From Lachnospiraceae bacterium (GTDB taxonomy: Bacteria > Bacillota > Clostridia > Lachnospirales > Lachnospiraceae), in NCBI GenBank assembly GCA_024684055.1, contig JAIKXN010000023.1:1-64000 (forward strand): DNA of 64,000 nt, given 5' to 3'. The position numbers and the translations under genes are program-made. Shown here one piece after another: positions 42,561 to 51,635 of the stretch (positions are counted from its first letter, which is position 1; the number at the start of each line of letters is the position of its first letter). The notes beneath the pieces were generated by a model. The model did no database searches, was not told where the DNA came from, and saw nothing but the letters and a program-made list of their open reading frames with translations.

Positions 42561-45270
42561 CCGTATTGAGTCCCAGTCTCTTGAATACCTCATCAAATTC
42601 TTCATCAAGTTTACGGTTGAATGCATCCGTATCCTTAAGGGTAAGATGACCGTTTTCGTCTATGATGTTATCGAAATCTTCCTCTTCGTCATCATCATAG
42701 AATTCATTCCTGTCAGCTTCATCCGTATTGAGGTTGTATATTCTCGACATAACTCCGCCCTCGGGAAGATACTCGACAATGTTATCGAGACTTTCGGGCA
42801 TGGGTATGCTTTCAATTTCCTTGCTGAAAAGAGGAACGTTTCCTTCCGCTTCCTCTTCCTCAAATTCTTCTCTTAAATGCGAAAGATCCGCAGTGCTTTC
42901 GTCTACCGGTTCAAATACCATCTGATTTTCAGGTACTTCCTCATCCTCAGGATCAAAACCGTAATCATCCATGAAATCAATACTAATAGGCTGTGTTCTG
43001 GTCAATTTCTCCACCTCCCCTGCAACATTAATCTCAATTGCGACGGATTCCTTCTCATCCTCTTCAGAATCTTCTATATACTTATTATTATAATCTCCCG
43101 CCATTTGAGCTACAACTTTTTCTTCTTCGTCAGCTTTCTCGGCCTTTGTGTCTGAGGTCTTGGACCCTTCGACAGCTTTCTCTGTCTTTACATCCGAAGC
43201 CTTAATCTCTGCTTCAGTTTTCTCTGTCTTTACTTCTTCAGCCTTAATCTCTGCTTCAGTTTTCTCTGTCTTTACTTCTTCAGCCTTGGTCTCTGCTTCA
43301 GCTTTCTCTGTCTTTACATCCGAAACCTTGGACTCTGCTTCAGTTTTCTCTGCCTTTACATCCGAAGCCTTGGTCTCTTCCATGCCTTCTTTATTATCAG
43401 CCAAAGCAGCGGACTCTTCGATAATCGCCTTGGCTTCTCTTTCTGCTACTTTTGCTTCTCTTTCTGCTGCCTTAGCCTTTTCCTTTGCTTTCTTGGCTTT
43501 TTTAGCCTTTCTAATTTCTTCGAGGTCTTTTTTGCTTTCTTTATCTGAAACCTCGGGCTCTTCAGTTACTGTCTCAGCTTCTTTATCCGCAGCCTTAGAC
43601 TCTTCAGCAACCGTCTCAGCTTCTTCATCCGCAGTCTTAGACTCTTCAGCAACTGTCTCGACTTCTTTATCCGAAGCCTTGGATTCTCCGACTTCTGATT
43701 CCCCGGTAACTTCTTCGTTTTCTTTCAAAGAGGCGGAGGCTTTATCATTTAATGCTTCCGATTCTTTATATGTTTCACCCGTTAATCCGTCAAATTCTTC
43801 ATCCAGTTCTTCGATTATGCGGGCCAGTTCGTCATCTTCCTCAGCATAAAGAACTTCGTTTTCATAAAGTTCCTCTTTTGCGTAAGGTGCCTCTTTGCCA
43901 TAATGTTTCGAATCATCAGGATAACGCTCATAATATTCTTCAGATTCGGCTGCAGTGCGACCGGCAAACTTATCTTCTCTGTAATATCTTGAATCATCCT
44001 CGTACGAGCCTTCCTCATAAGAGCCTTCTTCGTAATATCCTTCCGTTTCGTCTGAATAATAATCCTCATTAAGATTCTCGTCCGAAGCGTAATTAACATA
44101 GCCCTCGCCATAGCCTTCTTCTTCGATATAGCGATCCGATTTTCTGTTTGAGAAACGATCGTAACCGTTATATTCCTCTGACTCTTCGTGCGAAATTGCA
44201 TCATCAAGCATGCTTTCGTTAATTTTCGCAAATTCTTTTTCAACTTCTTCTTCCGTGACGATCAGCTTGTCAACACTTGCAGCCGCATCCTTTTTATCAA
44301 GTCCGAAATCGGATGATGCATACTTGTTGGGGAAACTGATCACAAGGAATTCTTTCCAGTCAAATACAGCATCGAGCCCTGCCATAGCCGTAGCGATCAT
44401 TTCGTCATCCGGACGAAGCAGGAAAAATACCTGGAAGATAAAATTGGGTGCCGTTAAAATCTTGTATAAAATACCGTCGGGAAGATGGCAGATAAGCAGA
44501 TAAAACTCGTAAAACAAACCTGTAGCAAGAGGAATATACAAGAGTCTGAAAAGCACTCTCAAATGAAATGATTCGATCTTTACAAGAGCAAAAAGGATTG
44601 CCGAGATAAATACACATACAATGATATATCCCGTTGTGCATCTCGCAAAGAATATCGATGAAGCCGCAACATTCTTGTAGTTGAGTTTTCTTCCTCTCTC
44701 AATACAGTTAATGCATTTATGCGCAGCAGCATGGTACTTCATTACTCTTCTGACTTCTTTGTATAACATAAATGAACATACAAATCCGAAAAGAATGATC
44801 ACATACAATGCGAATTCGATAATGCTGATGACTGATTTGTTTACAATATAATTTTCAAGATAATGGGAAAGCAGAAATGGTACCATCGTGATAAATCCGA
44901 ATCCGACGATAAAGGATATGGAAGCCGTAACTGCCGTTACGATCACGTTGGTGTGTTTGCCAAATAATCTGACCATTATCTTATCCCAGAAAGTTTCCTT
45001 TCCGGTATCGTTGCCGAAAAAGTCAGCTGAAAACTCAAGTGCTTCAAGAACAAGAAGAATATTTTGAAGCAATACAAAAATACCTCTGACAAACGGAATT
45101 TTCTTAATCAGCTTATCAGGGTTTGCTTCTGCATTTTTAACAACAGTCTGAATCTCACCGTCAGATTTACGTACTTCGAGAGAATATTTGTTCTGATTTT
45201 TAATAAGAACGCCTTCGAATATGGGTTTTTCCGTCAGACCGCTGAATTGTTTTTTTCTCCTTTTGCCCAT
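42550..45270 (-). CDS. DUF1385 (YqhQ-like) membrane protein with ~590-residue acidic repeat tail, about 906 aa
   Basis: Residues 1-~310 match DUF1385: IFEGVLIKNQNKYSLEVRK, IPFVRGIFVLLQNI, then several membrane helices and HAAAHKCINCIERG with a later RCTTG, corresponding to the conserved His/Cys sites of the family (function unknown). Residues ~320-906 are an unusual cytosolic extension: Asp/Glu/Tyr/Ser-rich, with two blocks of 14-residue repeats (43528-43677 and 43117-43368), a Lys/Ala/Glu helix between, and an acidic C-terminus. Normal family members are about 300 aa, so the tail is a lineage-specific addition. The ATG at 45270 has GGAG upstream. Conserved position between rpmE and prmC. Confidence 0.88.
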   Translation of the reverse strand: MGKRRKKQFSGLTEKPIFEGVLIKNQNKYSLEVRKSDGEIQTVVKNAEANPDKLIKKIPFVRGIFVLLQNILLVLEALEFSADFFGNDTGKETFWDKIMVRLFGKHTNVIVTAVTASISFIVGFGFITMVPFLLSHYLENYIVNKSVISIIEFALYVIILFGFVCSFMLYKEVRRVMKYHAAAHKCINCIERGRKLNYKNVAASSIFFARCTTGYIIVCVFISAILFALVKIESFHLRVLFRLLYIPLATGLFYEFYLLICHLPDGILYKILTAPNFIFQVFFLLRPDDEMIATAMAGLDAVFDWKEFLVISFPNKYASSDFGLDKKDAAASVDKLIVTEEEVEKEFAKINESMLDDAISHEESEEYNGYDRFSNRKSDRYIEEEGYGEGYVNYASDENLNEDYYSDETEGYYEEGSYEEGSYEDDSRYYREDKFAGRTAAESEEYYERYPDDSKHYGKEAPYAKEELYENEVLYAEEDDELARIIEELDEEFDGLTGETYKESEALNDKASASLKENEEVTGESEVGESKASDKEVETVAEESKTADEEAETVAEESKAADKEAETVTEEPEVSDKESKKDLEEIRKAKKAKKAKEKAKAAEREAKVAEREAKAIIEESAALADNKEGMEETKASDVKAEKTEAESKVSDVKTEKAEAETKAEEVKTEKTEAEIKAEEVKTEKTEAEIKASDVKTEKAVEGSKTSDTKAEKADEEEKVVAQMAGDYNNKYIEDSEEDEKESVAIEINVAGEVEKLTRTQPISIDFMDDYGFDPEDEEVPENQMVFEPVDESTADLSHLREEFEEEEAEGNVPLFSKEIESIPMPESLDNIVEYLPEGGVMSRIYNLNTDEADRNEFYDDDEEEDFDNIIDENGHLTLKDTDAFNRKLDEEFDEVFKRLGLNTDDL
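43117..43368 (-). repeat. Six 42-bp coding repeats (14 residues each) in the DUF1385 protein tail
   Basis: Encodes six tandem copies with consensus ASDVKTEKTEAEIK (first position A, V or T; second S or E). Two adjacent central copies are identical at protein level (AEEVKTEKTEAEIK). Fourteen residues are two heptads, so a long charged helix or coiled coil is plausible. Confidence 0.9.
43528..43677 (-). repeat. Second block of 14-residue coding repeats in the DUF1385 protein tail
   Basis: Three and a half copies of a unit like ASDKEVETVAEESK, TADEEAETVAEESK and AADKEAETVTEEPE. The same 42-bp period as the block at 43117-43368 suggests a shared origin. Confidence 0.85.
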
Positions 45271-45310
45271 CACGTCTCCAAACGAAGTAATAGTACCTTC
45301 AGATTCATTA

Positions 45311-45346
45311 GAAAAATAAAAGGTTGAGATATTATTACCTCAACCC
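45311..45346 (-). terminator. Terminator after rpmE
   Basis: GGTTGAG (45322-45328) pairs with CTCAACC (45339-45345), followed on the minus strand by TTTTATTTTT. It would limit read-through into the DUF1385-prmC-prfA genes. Confidence 0.8.
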
Positions 45347-45357
45347 TTTTAACACAA

Positions 45358-45564
45358 TTATTCGCTTTCAACACCGTATTTCTTATTAAACTTATCGATA
45401 CGGCCACGATCCTGAGTGGCTTTCTGCTGTCCTGTGTAGAAAGCGTGGCACTTCGAACACACTTCTAAGTGTATATCTTTCTTTGTAGAACCTGTTACAA
45501 ATGTATTTCCACAGTTACAGGTTACTGTCGCCTGATAGTATTCAGGATGGATTCCTTCTCTCAT
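45358..45564 (-). CDS. rpmE: 50S ribosomal protein L31 (Zn-binding, type A), 68 aa
   Basis: Small ribosomal protein beginning MREGIHPEYYQATVTC. The zinc form is shown by CNCG and CSKCH (CxC and CxxC), so it is the C+ paralogue used when zinc is plentiful. Own promoter (45617-45645) and terminator. Confidence 0.96.
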   Translation of the reverse strand: MREGIHPEYYQATVTCNCGNTFVTGSTKKDIHLEVCSKCHAFYTGQQKATQDRGRIDKFNKKYGVESE

Positions 45565-45616
45565 TTCATCTCACCTCTCTATATTTAATTCCTTTATTTT
45601 CACAAAATGCTTGATT

Positions 45617-45645
45617 ATTATAACATGATGACTTTTTCAATGCAA
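45617..45645 (-). promoter_or_regulatory. Promoter of rpmE
   Basis: On the minus strand TTGCAT (45645-45640), 17-bp spacer, TATAAT (45622-45617), about 50 nt before the start codon. Confidence 0.7.
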
Positions 45646-45683
45646 GTATTTTTTCAAACCACTTTACAAAGGCCTTTTTTTCA

Positions 45684-47243
45684 TTAATACCACTTGATTT
45701 TATTCATCATTGAAACAAATTCATCATTGTTTTTCGTCTTGGAAAAAAGATCGAGTACTTTATCAACCGTTTCTTCGGGCTTAAGTCCGTTGAAACCTCT
45801 TCTCATGTAATTAACTGCGTTAAGTTCTTCCGCATTAAGAAGAAGGTGTTCGTTTCTGGTTCCGGATTTTGGAATGTCGATAGCGGGGAAAACTCTCTTT
45901 TCCGAAAGTTTTCTGTCAAGAACGAGTTCCATGTTACCCGTTCCCTTGAATTCCTCGTATACAACGTCATCCATTTTTGAACCTGTATCCACCAGTGCCG
46001 TGGCAAGAATCGTAAGGCTTCCGCCCTCTCTCATGTTTCTCGCTGCACCGAAGAATTTCTTCGGCATATGAAGGGCTGCGGGATCAAGACCGCCGGATAA
46101 TGTTCTTCCCGAAGGAGGAATAACCTGATTGTAAGCTCTGGTAAGTCTGGTAATTGAATCAAGAAGAATGATAACATCTTCTTTTGATTCAACAAGTCTT
46201 CTTGCTCTCTCGATTACCATCTCGGCCACTCTCTTGTGATGTTCGGGCGTTTCGTCAAAGGTGGAATAAATAACTTCCACGTTCGATCCCTTTATGGCTT
46301 CCTTGATATCCGTAACTTCCTCAGGTCTTTCATCTATAAGAAGAATTATCATGTGCATGTTACGATTGTTATAAAGAACACTTTTCGCAATATCTTTAAG
46401 AAGTGTTGTCTTACCTGCCTTGGGTTGGGAAACGATCATTCCTCTCTGGCCCTTGCCTACAGGTGAAACAAGATCCACAACTCTCATTGATACCGGACAG
46501 TTGGGTATATCCAGTTTAATCTTCTCATTCGGGAATATGGGAGTCATATCCTCAAATTTAAGTCTTTTCGAAATAACTTCGGGTGATTTGTCATTAATAG
46601 AGGAAATATATAAAAGCGCCGAGAATTTTTCCTTTTCGCCTTTAATCTTGGTATTTCCCACAAGAATGTCGCCGGTTCTTAATCCGAATTTTCGAATCTG
46701 TCCGGGTGAAATATATACATCATTGTCACCGGGAAGGTAATTGTCGCTTCTTATGAATCCGTAACCGTCCTGAAGCACTTCAACGATTCCTCGAACCGTA
46801 TTGTGGCTGTCAAGCTTCGGATCGTATTCTTGTTCAAAATAACCCGTTCCGATCGAGGCAAGACCTTTATCGGCTTTTTTCTCTTCTTTTTTCTCTTCCT
46901 CGTTTTGAACGGGCGCCTCTTTTCTGTCTTCCGTAATCGTTTCTTCGATTTCATCGTTCACGGAAACATTTTCCTTCGGCTCCGTTTGAATGTTTTCCTT
47001 TGATGCTTTTCTTGCCTTTTCTTTAGGCGCACTCTTTAAGGGCTTTCTTTCTTCTTTAGCAGGTTCTGCTTCCTTTTGCTTGTGTTCTGAAGTTCCCTGT
47101 TCTTTGGAATGCATTTCTTTTTCCTTTTCCACAAGGATATCTATAAGCTCATCCTTACTCATCGTAGAATAGCCCTTGATCTTAAGTTTTTTAACAATAT
47201 CTCTTAAATCCGCAAGTTTTAAAGTTTCATACTTTTCGCGCAT
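45684..47243 (-). CDS. rho: Transcription termination factor Rho, 519 aa
   Basis: Hexameric RNA-dependent ATPase. N-terminal Rho-N/SAP-like helices (1-40), a charged Lys/Glu insertion (about 45-130), the RNA-binding cold-shock domain (about 140-215; [12 protein letters not shown]), Walker [12 protein letters not shown] (about 275-285), [13 protein letters not shown]-loop and R-loop regions. The insertion makes it longer than E. coli Rho (419 aa); such insertions are known in Clostridia. AGGAGGG precedes ATG 47243. Confidence 0.96.
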   Translation of the reverse strand: MREKYETLKLADLRDIVKKLKIKGYSTMSKDELIDILVEKEKEMHSKEQGTSEHKQKEAEPAKEERKPLKSAPKEKARKASKENIQTEPKENVSVNDEIEETITEDRKEAPVQNEEEKKEEKKADKGLASIGTGYFEQEYDPKLDSHNTVRGIVEVLQDGYGFIRSDNYLPGDNDVYISPGQIRKFGLRTGDILVGNTKIKGEKEKFSALLYISSINDKSPEVISKRLKFEDMTPIFPNEKIKLDIPNCPVSMRVVDLVSPVGKGQRGMIVSQPKAGKTTLLKDIAKSVLYNNRNMHMIILLIDERPEEVTDIKEAIKGSNVEVIYSTFDETPEHHKRVAEMVIERARRLVESKEDVIILLDSITRLTRAYNQVIPPSGRTLSGGLDPAALHMPKKFFGAARNMREGGSLTILATALVDTGSKMDDVVYEEFKGTGNMELVLDRKLSEKRVFPAIDIPKSGTRNEHLLLNAEELNAVNYMRRGFNGLKPEETVDKVLDLFSKTKNNDEFVSMMNKIKWY

Positions 47244-47368
47244 AAACCCTCCTGAAAAACTTATTTAATCTGTTAAATGGGATATTAATAATGAAATGTT
47301 CTGAATTCGTTCTTAGAATTTCCGTGAAAAATAACGTTTTTTATATTTTTTAATCGTTATTCAAGCAT

Positions 47369-47396
47369 ATTATACATCTTTTTTATCCTTTTGCAA
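47369..47396 (-). promoter_or_regulatory. Promoter of rho
   Basis: On the minus strand TTGCAA (47396-47391), 16-bp spacer, TATAAT (47374-47369). Predicted leader about 120 nt. Confidence 0.65.
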
Positions 47397-47415
47397 TAAG
47401 GTTTTTATCATATTC

Positions 47416-47444
47416 TTGTAAATTCGGAGTTTATAAAGTATAAT
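47416..47444 (+). promoter_or_regulatory. Promoter of the DHH phosphoesterase gene
   Basis: TTGTAA 47416-47421, 17-bp spacer, TATAAT 47439-47444. Confidence 0.7.
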
Positions 47445-47495
47445 TTTATTGATGTGGTATTGGCCATATGAAATTAAAATACAGGGGTAATGGTT

Positions 47496-48413
47496 ATGAG
47501 ATTAATTACACGTTCAGATTTTGACGGTCTTGCATGCGGTGCTCTGCTTAAAGAAGCCGGAATTATTGACTCATGGAAATTTGCACATCCGAAGGATCTG
47601 CAGGACGGACTTGTGGAAGTAACTGAAAATGATGTCCTTGCAAACGTTCCTTTTGTTGAAGGCTGCGGATTATGGTTTGATCATCATTCAAGCGAATTCG
47701 AAAGAAACCTTCTCGAAGGCAAATACAAAGGCGAAAGCAGAATAACACCTTCCTGTGCAAGAATAATATATGATTATTACGGCGGAAAAGAAAGATTCGC
47801 GCATTTCGACGAAATGATGGAAGCTGTCGACAAGGTGGATTCCGGAAATCTTACCATCGATGATATTCAGCATCCCGAAGGATGGGTACTCGTAGGATTC
47901 CTTATGGATCCCCGAACCGGTCTCGGAAGATGGCGTAACTTCACTATCTCCAACTATCAGTTAATGGAGAACCTTATTGAAGCATGCCGTACACTCAACA
48001 CAGACGAAATCCTCAATCTTCCCGATGTAAAAGAAAGAATTGAGATTTACAACGAGCAGGCTGCCCTCTTCAAAGAAATGGTAAAGGCTCATACAAGAGT
48101 CGAGAAAGATCTTATCATCTCCGACTTAAGAGGCGTTGATCCCATCTATTCAGGAAACCGTTTCATGATCTACTCAATGTATCCCGAACAGAACATTTCC
48201 ATCTGGATTGTAAACGGCAAAGGCGGAAAAGGATGTTCATGTGCAGTCGGCTACAGCATCTTAAACAAAACTTCAAATGTGGATGTAGGTTCTCTTATGC
48301 TTAAGTACGGCGGCGGCGGACACAAAGCCGTAGGTACATGCCAGTTCAGTGATGAGGAAATGGATGAAAAGATCAAACTCCTTATCGATGACATCGTAAA
48401 TTACAAAGAATGA
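47496..48413 (+). CDS. DHH-family phosphoesterase (exopolyphosphatase-like), 305 aa
   Basis: Two-domain DHH/DHHA1 protein: TRSDFDGLACGALL (motif I), LWFDHHSSEF (DHH) and C-terminal GGGGHKAVGTCQF. Members cleave phosphodiester or phosphoanhydride bonds in short RNA, cyclic dinucleotides or polyphosphate; the substrate here is not determined. It is distinct from the NrnA-type protein in this window. ATG 47496 has AGGGG 8 nt upstream, whereas ATG 47490 would leave 2 nt. Stands alone with its own promoter and terminator. Confidence 0.88.
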   Translation: MRLITRSDFDGLACGALLKEAGIIDSWKFAHPKDLQDGLVEVTENDVLANVPFVEGCGLWFDHHSSEFERNLLEGKYKGESRITPSCARIIYDYYGGKERFAHFDEMMEAVDKVDSGNLTIDDIQHPEGWVLVGFLMDPRTGLGRWRNFTISNYQLMENLIEACRTLNTDEILNLPDVKERIEIYNEQAALFKEMVKAHTRVEKDLIISDLRGVDPIYSGNRFMIYSMYPEQNISIWIVNGKGGKGCSCAVGYSILNKTSNVDVGSLMLKYGGGGHKAVGTCQFSDEEMDEKIKLLIDDIVNYKE

Positions 48414-48444
48414 TCCGATTTAAAAAACTATTCCATATATAACA

Positions 48445-48470
48445 AAAACCTCCGGTTATCCGGAGGTTTT
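48445..48470. terminator. Bidirectional terminator between the DHH and acyl-CoA ligase genes
   Basis: Perfect 11-bp arms AAAACCTCCGG and CCGGAGGTTTT around TTAT. Confidence 0.88.
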
Positions 48471-48485
48471 GTTTATATATATGTA

Positions 48486-50126
48486 TTACTGTTCTATTTC
48501 GTTCTGTGCTGCCACAAGGTTCTGTACGCAGTAAATCGCACGAAGCTTGGGTTTCTCGATCTTACCGGTCGGATTTCTGGGAATATCCGCGAAGATGATC
48601 TTCTTCGGTCTCTTGTATCTGGGAAGTTTCTTGCAAAATTCTTCCACTTCTTCTTCTGTAAGAGTAAATCCGTTTTTAATCTCAATGATCGCTGCAGTAA
48701 CTTCCCCGAGTCTCTTATCGGGAATACCGATTACGGCAACGTCCTTGATCGCATTATGCTGTCTTAAGAAGTCTTCGATCTGTACGGGATAAATGTTCTC
48801 ACCGCCGGAAATAACAACGTCTTTCTTTCTGTCTACGAGATAGATGAAGCCGTCTTCATCTTCTCTTGCCATATCGCCCGTAAAGAGCCATCCGTCTGCA
48901 AGTACTTCAGCAGTTGACTTGGGATCGTTATAGTAGCATTCCATAACTCCGGGTCCCTTGACTGCAAGTTCTCCGACTTCGCCCTGCTTAACAGTATTTC
49001 TGTTCTCGTCAACAATCTTTACTTCCCAGCCGTATCCTGCCTTGCCGATTGCACCAACCTTGTGAATGTTTTCTATTCCAAGATGTACGCAGCCCGGTCC
49101 TATGGATTCGCTGAGGCCGTAGTTGGTATCGTACTCATGATTCGGGAATACCTTTTTCCATCTTGCGATAAGTGAAGGCGGAACAGGCTGTGCACCGATA
49201 TGCATAAGTCTCCAGTGGGAAAGATCATAATCGTTAAGATTAACTTCACCCGAATCAATGGCATCAAGAATATCCTGAGCCCAGGGAACGAGAAGCCATA
49301 CTATCGTACATTTCTCATTGCTTGCCGCTTCAAGGATTGTTTTGGGCTTGGTTCCTTTAAGAAGAACAGCCTTCGATCCTGAAAGAAGAGATCCGAACCA
49401 GTGCATTTTGGCACCTGTATGATAAAGAGGAGGAATGCATAAGAATACATCATCCTTGCCCTGCTTGTGATGATTCTGCTCTACCGCACATGAATGCATG
49501 AGAGAACGGTGTTTATGTAAAATTGCCTTGGGGAATCCCGTTGTTCCCGACGAGAAATAGATCGCAGCATAATCATCATCGGTAATCTTGATCTCGGGAT
49601 TGATACTTGAGCAGTTTGCAACAAGAGAATTGTAATCTTCGGCAAATGAAGGACAGTTTTCTCCTACATAGAACAAAAGTCTGTTCTTGCTGATGGATTC
49701 CGCAATCTCTTCCACACGGCCGATAAATTCGGGTCCGAATACAAGAATATCAACCTCTGCAAGGTTCAGACAGTATTCAATCTCATCCGGAGCATATCTG
49801 AAGTTCAAAGGAACGGCTATGGCTCCTGTTTTTAAAATACCGAAATAAATGGGAAGCCATTCAAGGCAGTTCATAAGAAGGATCGCTACTTTGTCGTTCT
49901 TCTTAACTCCCCTTGAAATAAGCATATTGGCAAATCTGTTAGCTTTCTCTTCGAAAACATTCCAGGTAATCTCTCTTCTGTAGTGAGTTACCGGATTGGG
50001 TTCAATCAGCTCATATTCTTTCCATGTTACACGTCTTACTTCCTTGATCTCAGGGTTGATCTCAACCAGGCAGACTTCAGAGCCGAATTCTCTGCTGTTT
50101 CTGTCAAGTAATTCTGTAATAGGCAT
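48486..50126 (-). CDS. Acyl-CoA synthetase/AMP-dependent ligase, 546 aa
   Basis: ANL-superfamily enzyme activating a carboxylate through acyl-AMP to a CoA thioester. Seen: P-loop-like YFSSGTTGFPK, NYGLSESIG, the hinge motif WLFTGDMAREDEDGFIYLVDR and catalytic Lys in NPTGKIEK. Length and motifs fit fatty- or aryl-acyl-CoA ligases; substrate unknown. A GTTGTACAAC palindrome (50158-50167) lies in the leader and could be a repressor site. AAGGAG precedes the ATG. Confidence 0.9.
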   Translation of the reverse strand: MPITELLDRNSREFGSEVCLVEINPEIKEVRRVTWKEYELIEPNPVTHYRREITWNVFEEKANRFANMLISRGVKKNDKVAILLMNCLEWLPIYFGILKTGAIAVPLNFRYAPDEIEYCLNLAEVDILVFGPEFIGRVEEIAESISKNRLLFYVGENCPSFAEDYNSLVANCSSINPEIKITDDDYAAIYFSSGTTGFPKAILHKHRSLMHSCAVEQNHHKQGKDDVFLCIPPLYHTGAKMHWFGSLLSGSKAVLLKGTKPKTILEAASNEKCTIVWLLVPWAQDILDAIDSGEVNLNDYDLSHWRLMHIGAQPVPPSLIARWKKVFPNHEYDTNYGLSESIGPGCVHLGIENIHKVGAIGKAGYGWEVKIVDENRNTVKQGEVGELAVKGPGVMECYYNDPKSTAEVLADGWLFTGDMAREDEDGFIYLVDRKKDVVISGGENIYPVQIEDFLRQHNAIKDVAVIGIPDKRLGEVTAAIIEIKNGFTLTEEEVEEFCKKLPRYKRPKKIIFADIPRNPTGKIEKPKLRAIYCVQNLVAAQNEIEQ

Positions 50127-50157
50127 AATAAATCTCCTTAAAACTATAATACATTTC

Positions 50158-50167
50158 GTTGTACAAC
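50158..50167. promoter_or_regulatory. GTTGTACAAC palindrome upstream of the acyl-CoA ligase gene
   Basis: Perfect 10-bp palindrome about 31 bp before the start codon; a second ATACAGTAT symmetry lies at 50172-50180, next to a possible -10 element CATAAT. Operator function is a guess. Confidence 0.3.
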
Positions 50168-50234
50168 CAACATACAGTATTATGCCACTTTAAAGCACGA
50201 AAGTAAAGTGCAAATGTCCGCGCCCCCTTTTTTT

Positions 50235-50271
50235 CATAAAAAAAAGCCCTATTTTCCCATAAGACTTTTTT
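50235..50271 (-). terminator. Terminator after the 67-aa protein gene
   Basis: On the minus strand AAAAAAGUCUUAU pairs with AUAGGGCUUUUUU (two G-U pairs) around GGGAAA, followed by further U residues. Confidence 0.75.
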
Positions 50272-50304
50272 CCTAATACTTAATTTCGGTTATCTTCTTC
50301 ATAA

Positions 50305-50508
50305 TTAATATACCTTTATGGTTTCTATAACCAGTTGAGACTTGTAATCAACGTTCGCTTTTTCTATCTTCCTGCGAAGTTCCATCTCGTCTTTACACTT
50401 TGTAGCAGCTGTTATGTCGGGCGTCATATAAAAACGTCCGAAAATTTTTTTCTCTGCCAAATATTCGTCTGTTCTGGTGTTATGAGCTATATAGTATTCA
50501 GCAGCCAT
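50305..50508 (-). CDS. Small hypothetical protein, 67 aa
   Basis: Not recognised. MAAEYYIAHNTRTDEYLAEK at the N-terminus, basic/acidic middle, no Cys, no membrane segment. The start at ATG 50508 has AAGGGGA upstream, good evidence that it is translated; a terminator follows. Neighbour of a zinc-ribbon protein gene on the same strand (36 bp apart), possibly co-transcribed. No function proposed. Confidence 0.7.
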   Translation of the reverse strand: MAAEYYIAHNTRTDEYLAEKKIFGRFYMTPDITAATKCKDEMELRRKIEKANVDYKSQLVIETIKVY

Positions 50509-50544
50509 AATAAAATCCCCTTTCAATTATAATGGAAACAAAAA

Positions 50545-50889
50545 CTATATTATAACCGGTTCCTCCTGTACCGGCTGGAGCTTGCATCCGCATTTGTTGC
50601 AGAATGAACTGTCGTAAGGTAACGGATTACCGCAATTATCACATATCCTGAGTCCCTGTGATTTTAATTTGCGATTGTTCCAGACATTAAGGTTATACTC
50701 TAACTTTTTGATTGTATCCACTTTATCCTTGTAAATGTCATCAATCCCTTCATTATCCCTGTTGGCATCGTAAAAAATTTCACCCAACTGATAAATCATT
50801 TCTTTTTTAGCGTTCTCAGTCTGTTTAAGTGAATTTTCAATCGATTTAAGTTCCGCTGAGTTGGAATCCTTTTTAACGCCCCATGCCAT
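50545..50889 (-). CDS. Zinc-ribbon protein of unknown function, 114 aa
   Basis: Residues 1-~80 are a charged helical or coiled-coil region (ELKSIENSLKQTENAKKEMIYQ within it); residues ~83-103 are a zinc ribbon with CDNCG and CNKCG. The C-terminus is Gln/Pro/Glu. ATG 50889 follows a run of G residues acting as ribosome site. Cytoplasmic; resembles small helix-plus-zinc-ribbon proteins in Clostridia, no specific family named. Confidence 0.75.
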   Translation of the reverse strand: MAWGVKKDSNSAELKSIENSLKQTENAKKEMIYQLGEIFYDANRDNEGIDDIYKDKVDTIKKLEYNLNVWNNRKLKSQGLRICDNCGNPLPYDSSFCNKCGCKLQPVQEEPVII

Positions 50890-50994
50890 AATAGTTAACC
50901 CCCCCGTTACTTTATCTAATTTAATTATAACCCCGGACAAAATAATGTCAATTACGCGAAGCCCTAAAAATGTAAATAAATTGTTAAATAATGA

Positions 50995-51561
50995 TTACTT
51001 TTTTCGTCTTACGGAATAACCGAATTTTCCGATATAATCGCCAAGTTTTCGATACTCTCCGTGAGAATAAACCATGAGCTTGGAATCGTTTAAACAGAAT
51101 TTCTGTTTTTCATCCATATATCTTTCGTCTACGCTTACATTTACCACTTTTGCGATAAACATATTGTGGCTTCCGAGTGCTTTTTCCTCCACGACTCTGC
51201 ACTCCATAAACAGCGGACTTTCCATGATTCCCGGGCACTTTACTTCTTTGGCAGGAGCAGGCGTAAGTTTCATCTCTTTAAACTTGTCGATATCTCTCCC
51301 CGATTTGACACCGCAGTAATCGGTAGCAAAAGCAAGTTTTTCGGTCGTAAGGTTAATAACAAACTCTCCCGTTTCCTTTATGATTCCGTATGAATATCTT
51401 TCCGGTCTGACACTTATGGATACCATTACGGGATCCGAACAGATCGTGCCCGCCCAGGCAAGCGTTATAATATTCGGTTTTTCACCTTCTCGCTGGCAGG
51501 ATACCATTACCGCGGGAAGCGGATAAAGCATGTTTCCGGGTTTCCAATTCTGTCTGGACAT
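50995..51561 (-). CDS. Flavin reductase family protein (flavoredoxin-like), 188 aa
   Basis: FMN-binding split-barrel protein. MLYPLPAVMVSCQ, PNIITLAWAGTICSDPVMVSISVRPERYSYGII and EFVINL match the flavoredoxin/flavin reductase-like domain. Probable electron carrier or NAD(P)H-flavin reductase; partner unknown. GGAGTG precedes ATG 51561. Confidence 0.9.
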   Translation of the reverse strand: MSRQNWKPGNMLYPLPAVMVSCQREGEKPNIITLAWAGTICSDPVMVSISVRPERYSYGIIKETGEFVINLTTEKLAFATDYCGVKSGRDIDKFKEMKLTPAPAKEVKCPGIMESPLFMECRVVEEKALGSHNMFIAKVVNVSVDERYMDEKQKFCLNDSKLMVYSHGEYRKLGDYIGKFGYSVRRKK

Positions 51562-51582
51562 AATCCACACTCCATTCTGTTT

Positions 51583-51623
51583 TAAAAAATAAAGAGGCGA
51601 AATCCTTTAAGAATCCGCCTCTT
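51583..51623 (-). terminator. Terminator after the nhaC-like gene
   Basis: AAGAGGCG (51592-51599) pairs with CGCCTCTT (51616-51623), with a further imperfect inner stem; on the minus strand TATTTTTT follows. Confidence 0.85.
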
Positions 51624-51635
51624 GTAAATTTAATT

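Larger units (their letters stand above)
47244..47495. promoter_or_regulatory. Divergent promoter region of rho and a DHH phosphoesterase gene
   Basis: 252 bp with no gene. Holds the rho promoter (47369-47396, minus) and the DHH gene promoter (47416-47444, plus), with -35 boxes 19 bp apart. On the minus strand an AATAACG/CGTTATT hairpin (47361-47330) begins at the predicted rho transcript 5' end and is followed by TTTTT. Confidence 0.75.

Noticed and set aside
43148-43849. Long Ser/Ala-rich plus-strand open frame of 233 codons
   Set aside because: It is antisense to the repeat tail of the DUF1385 protein. Its repetitive composition mirrors the opposite-strand repeats, and it has no ribosome site.
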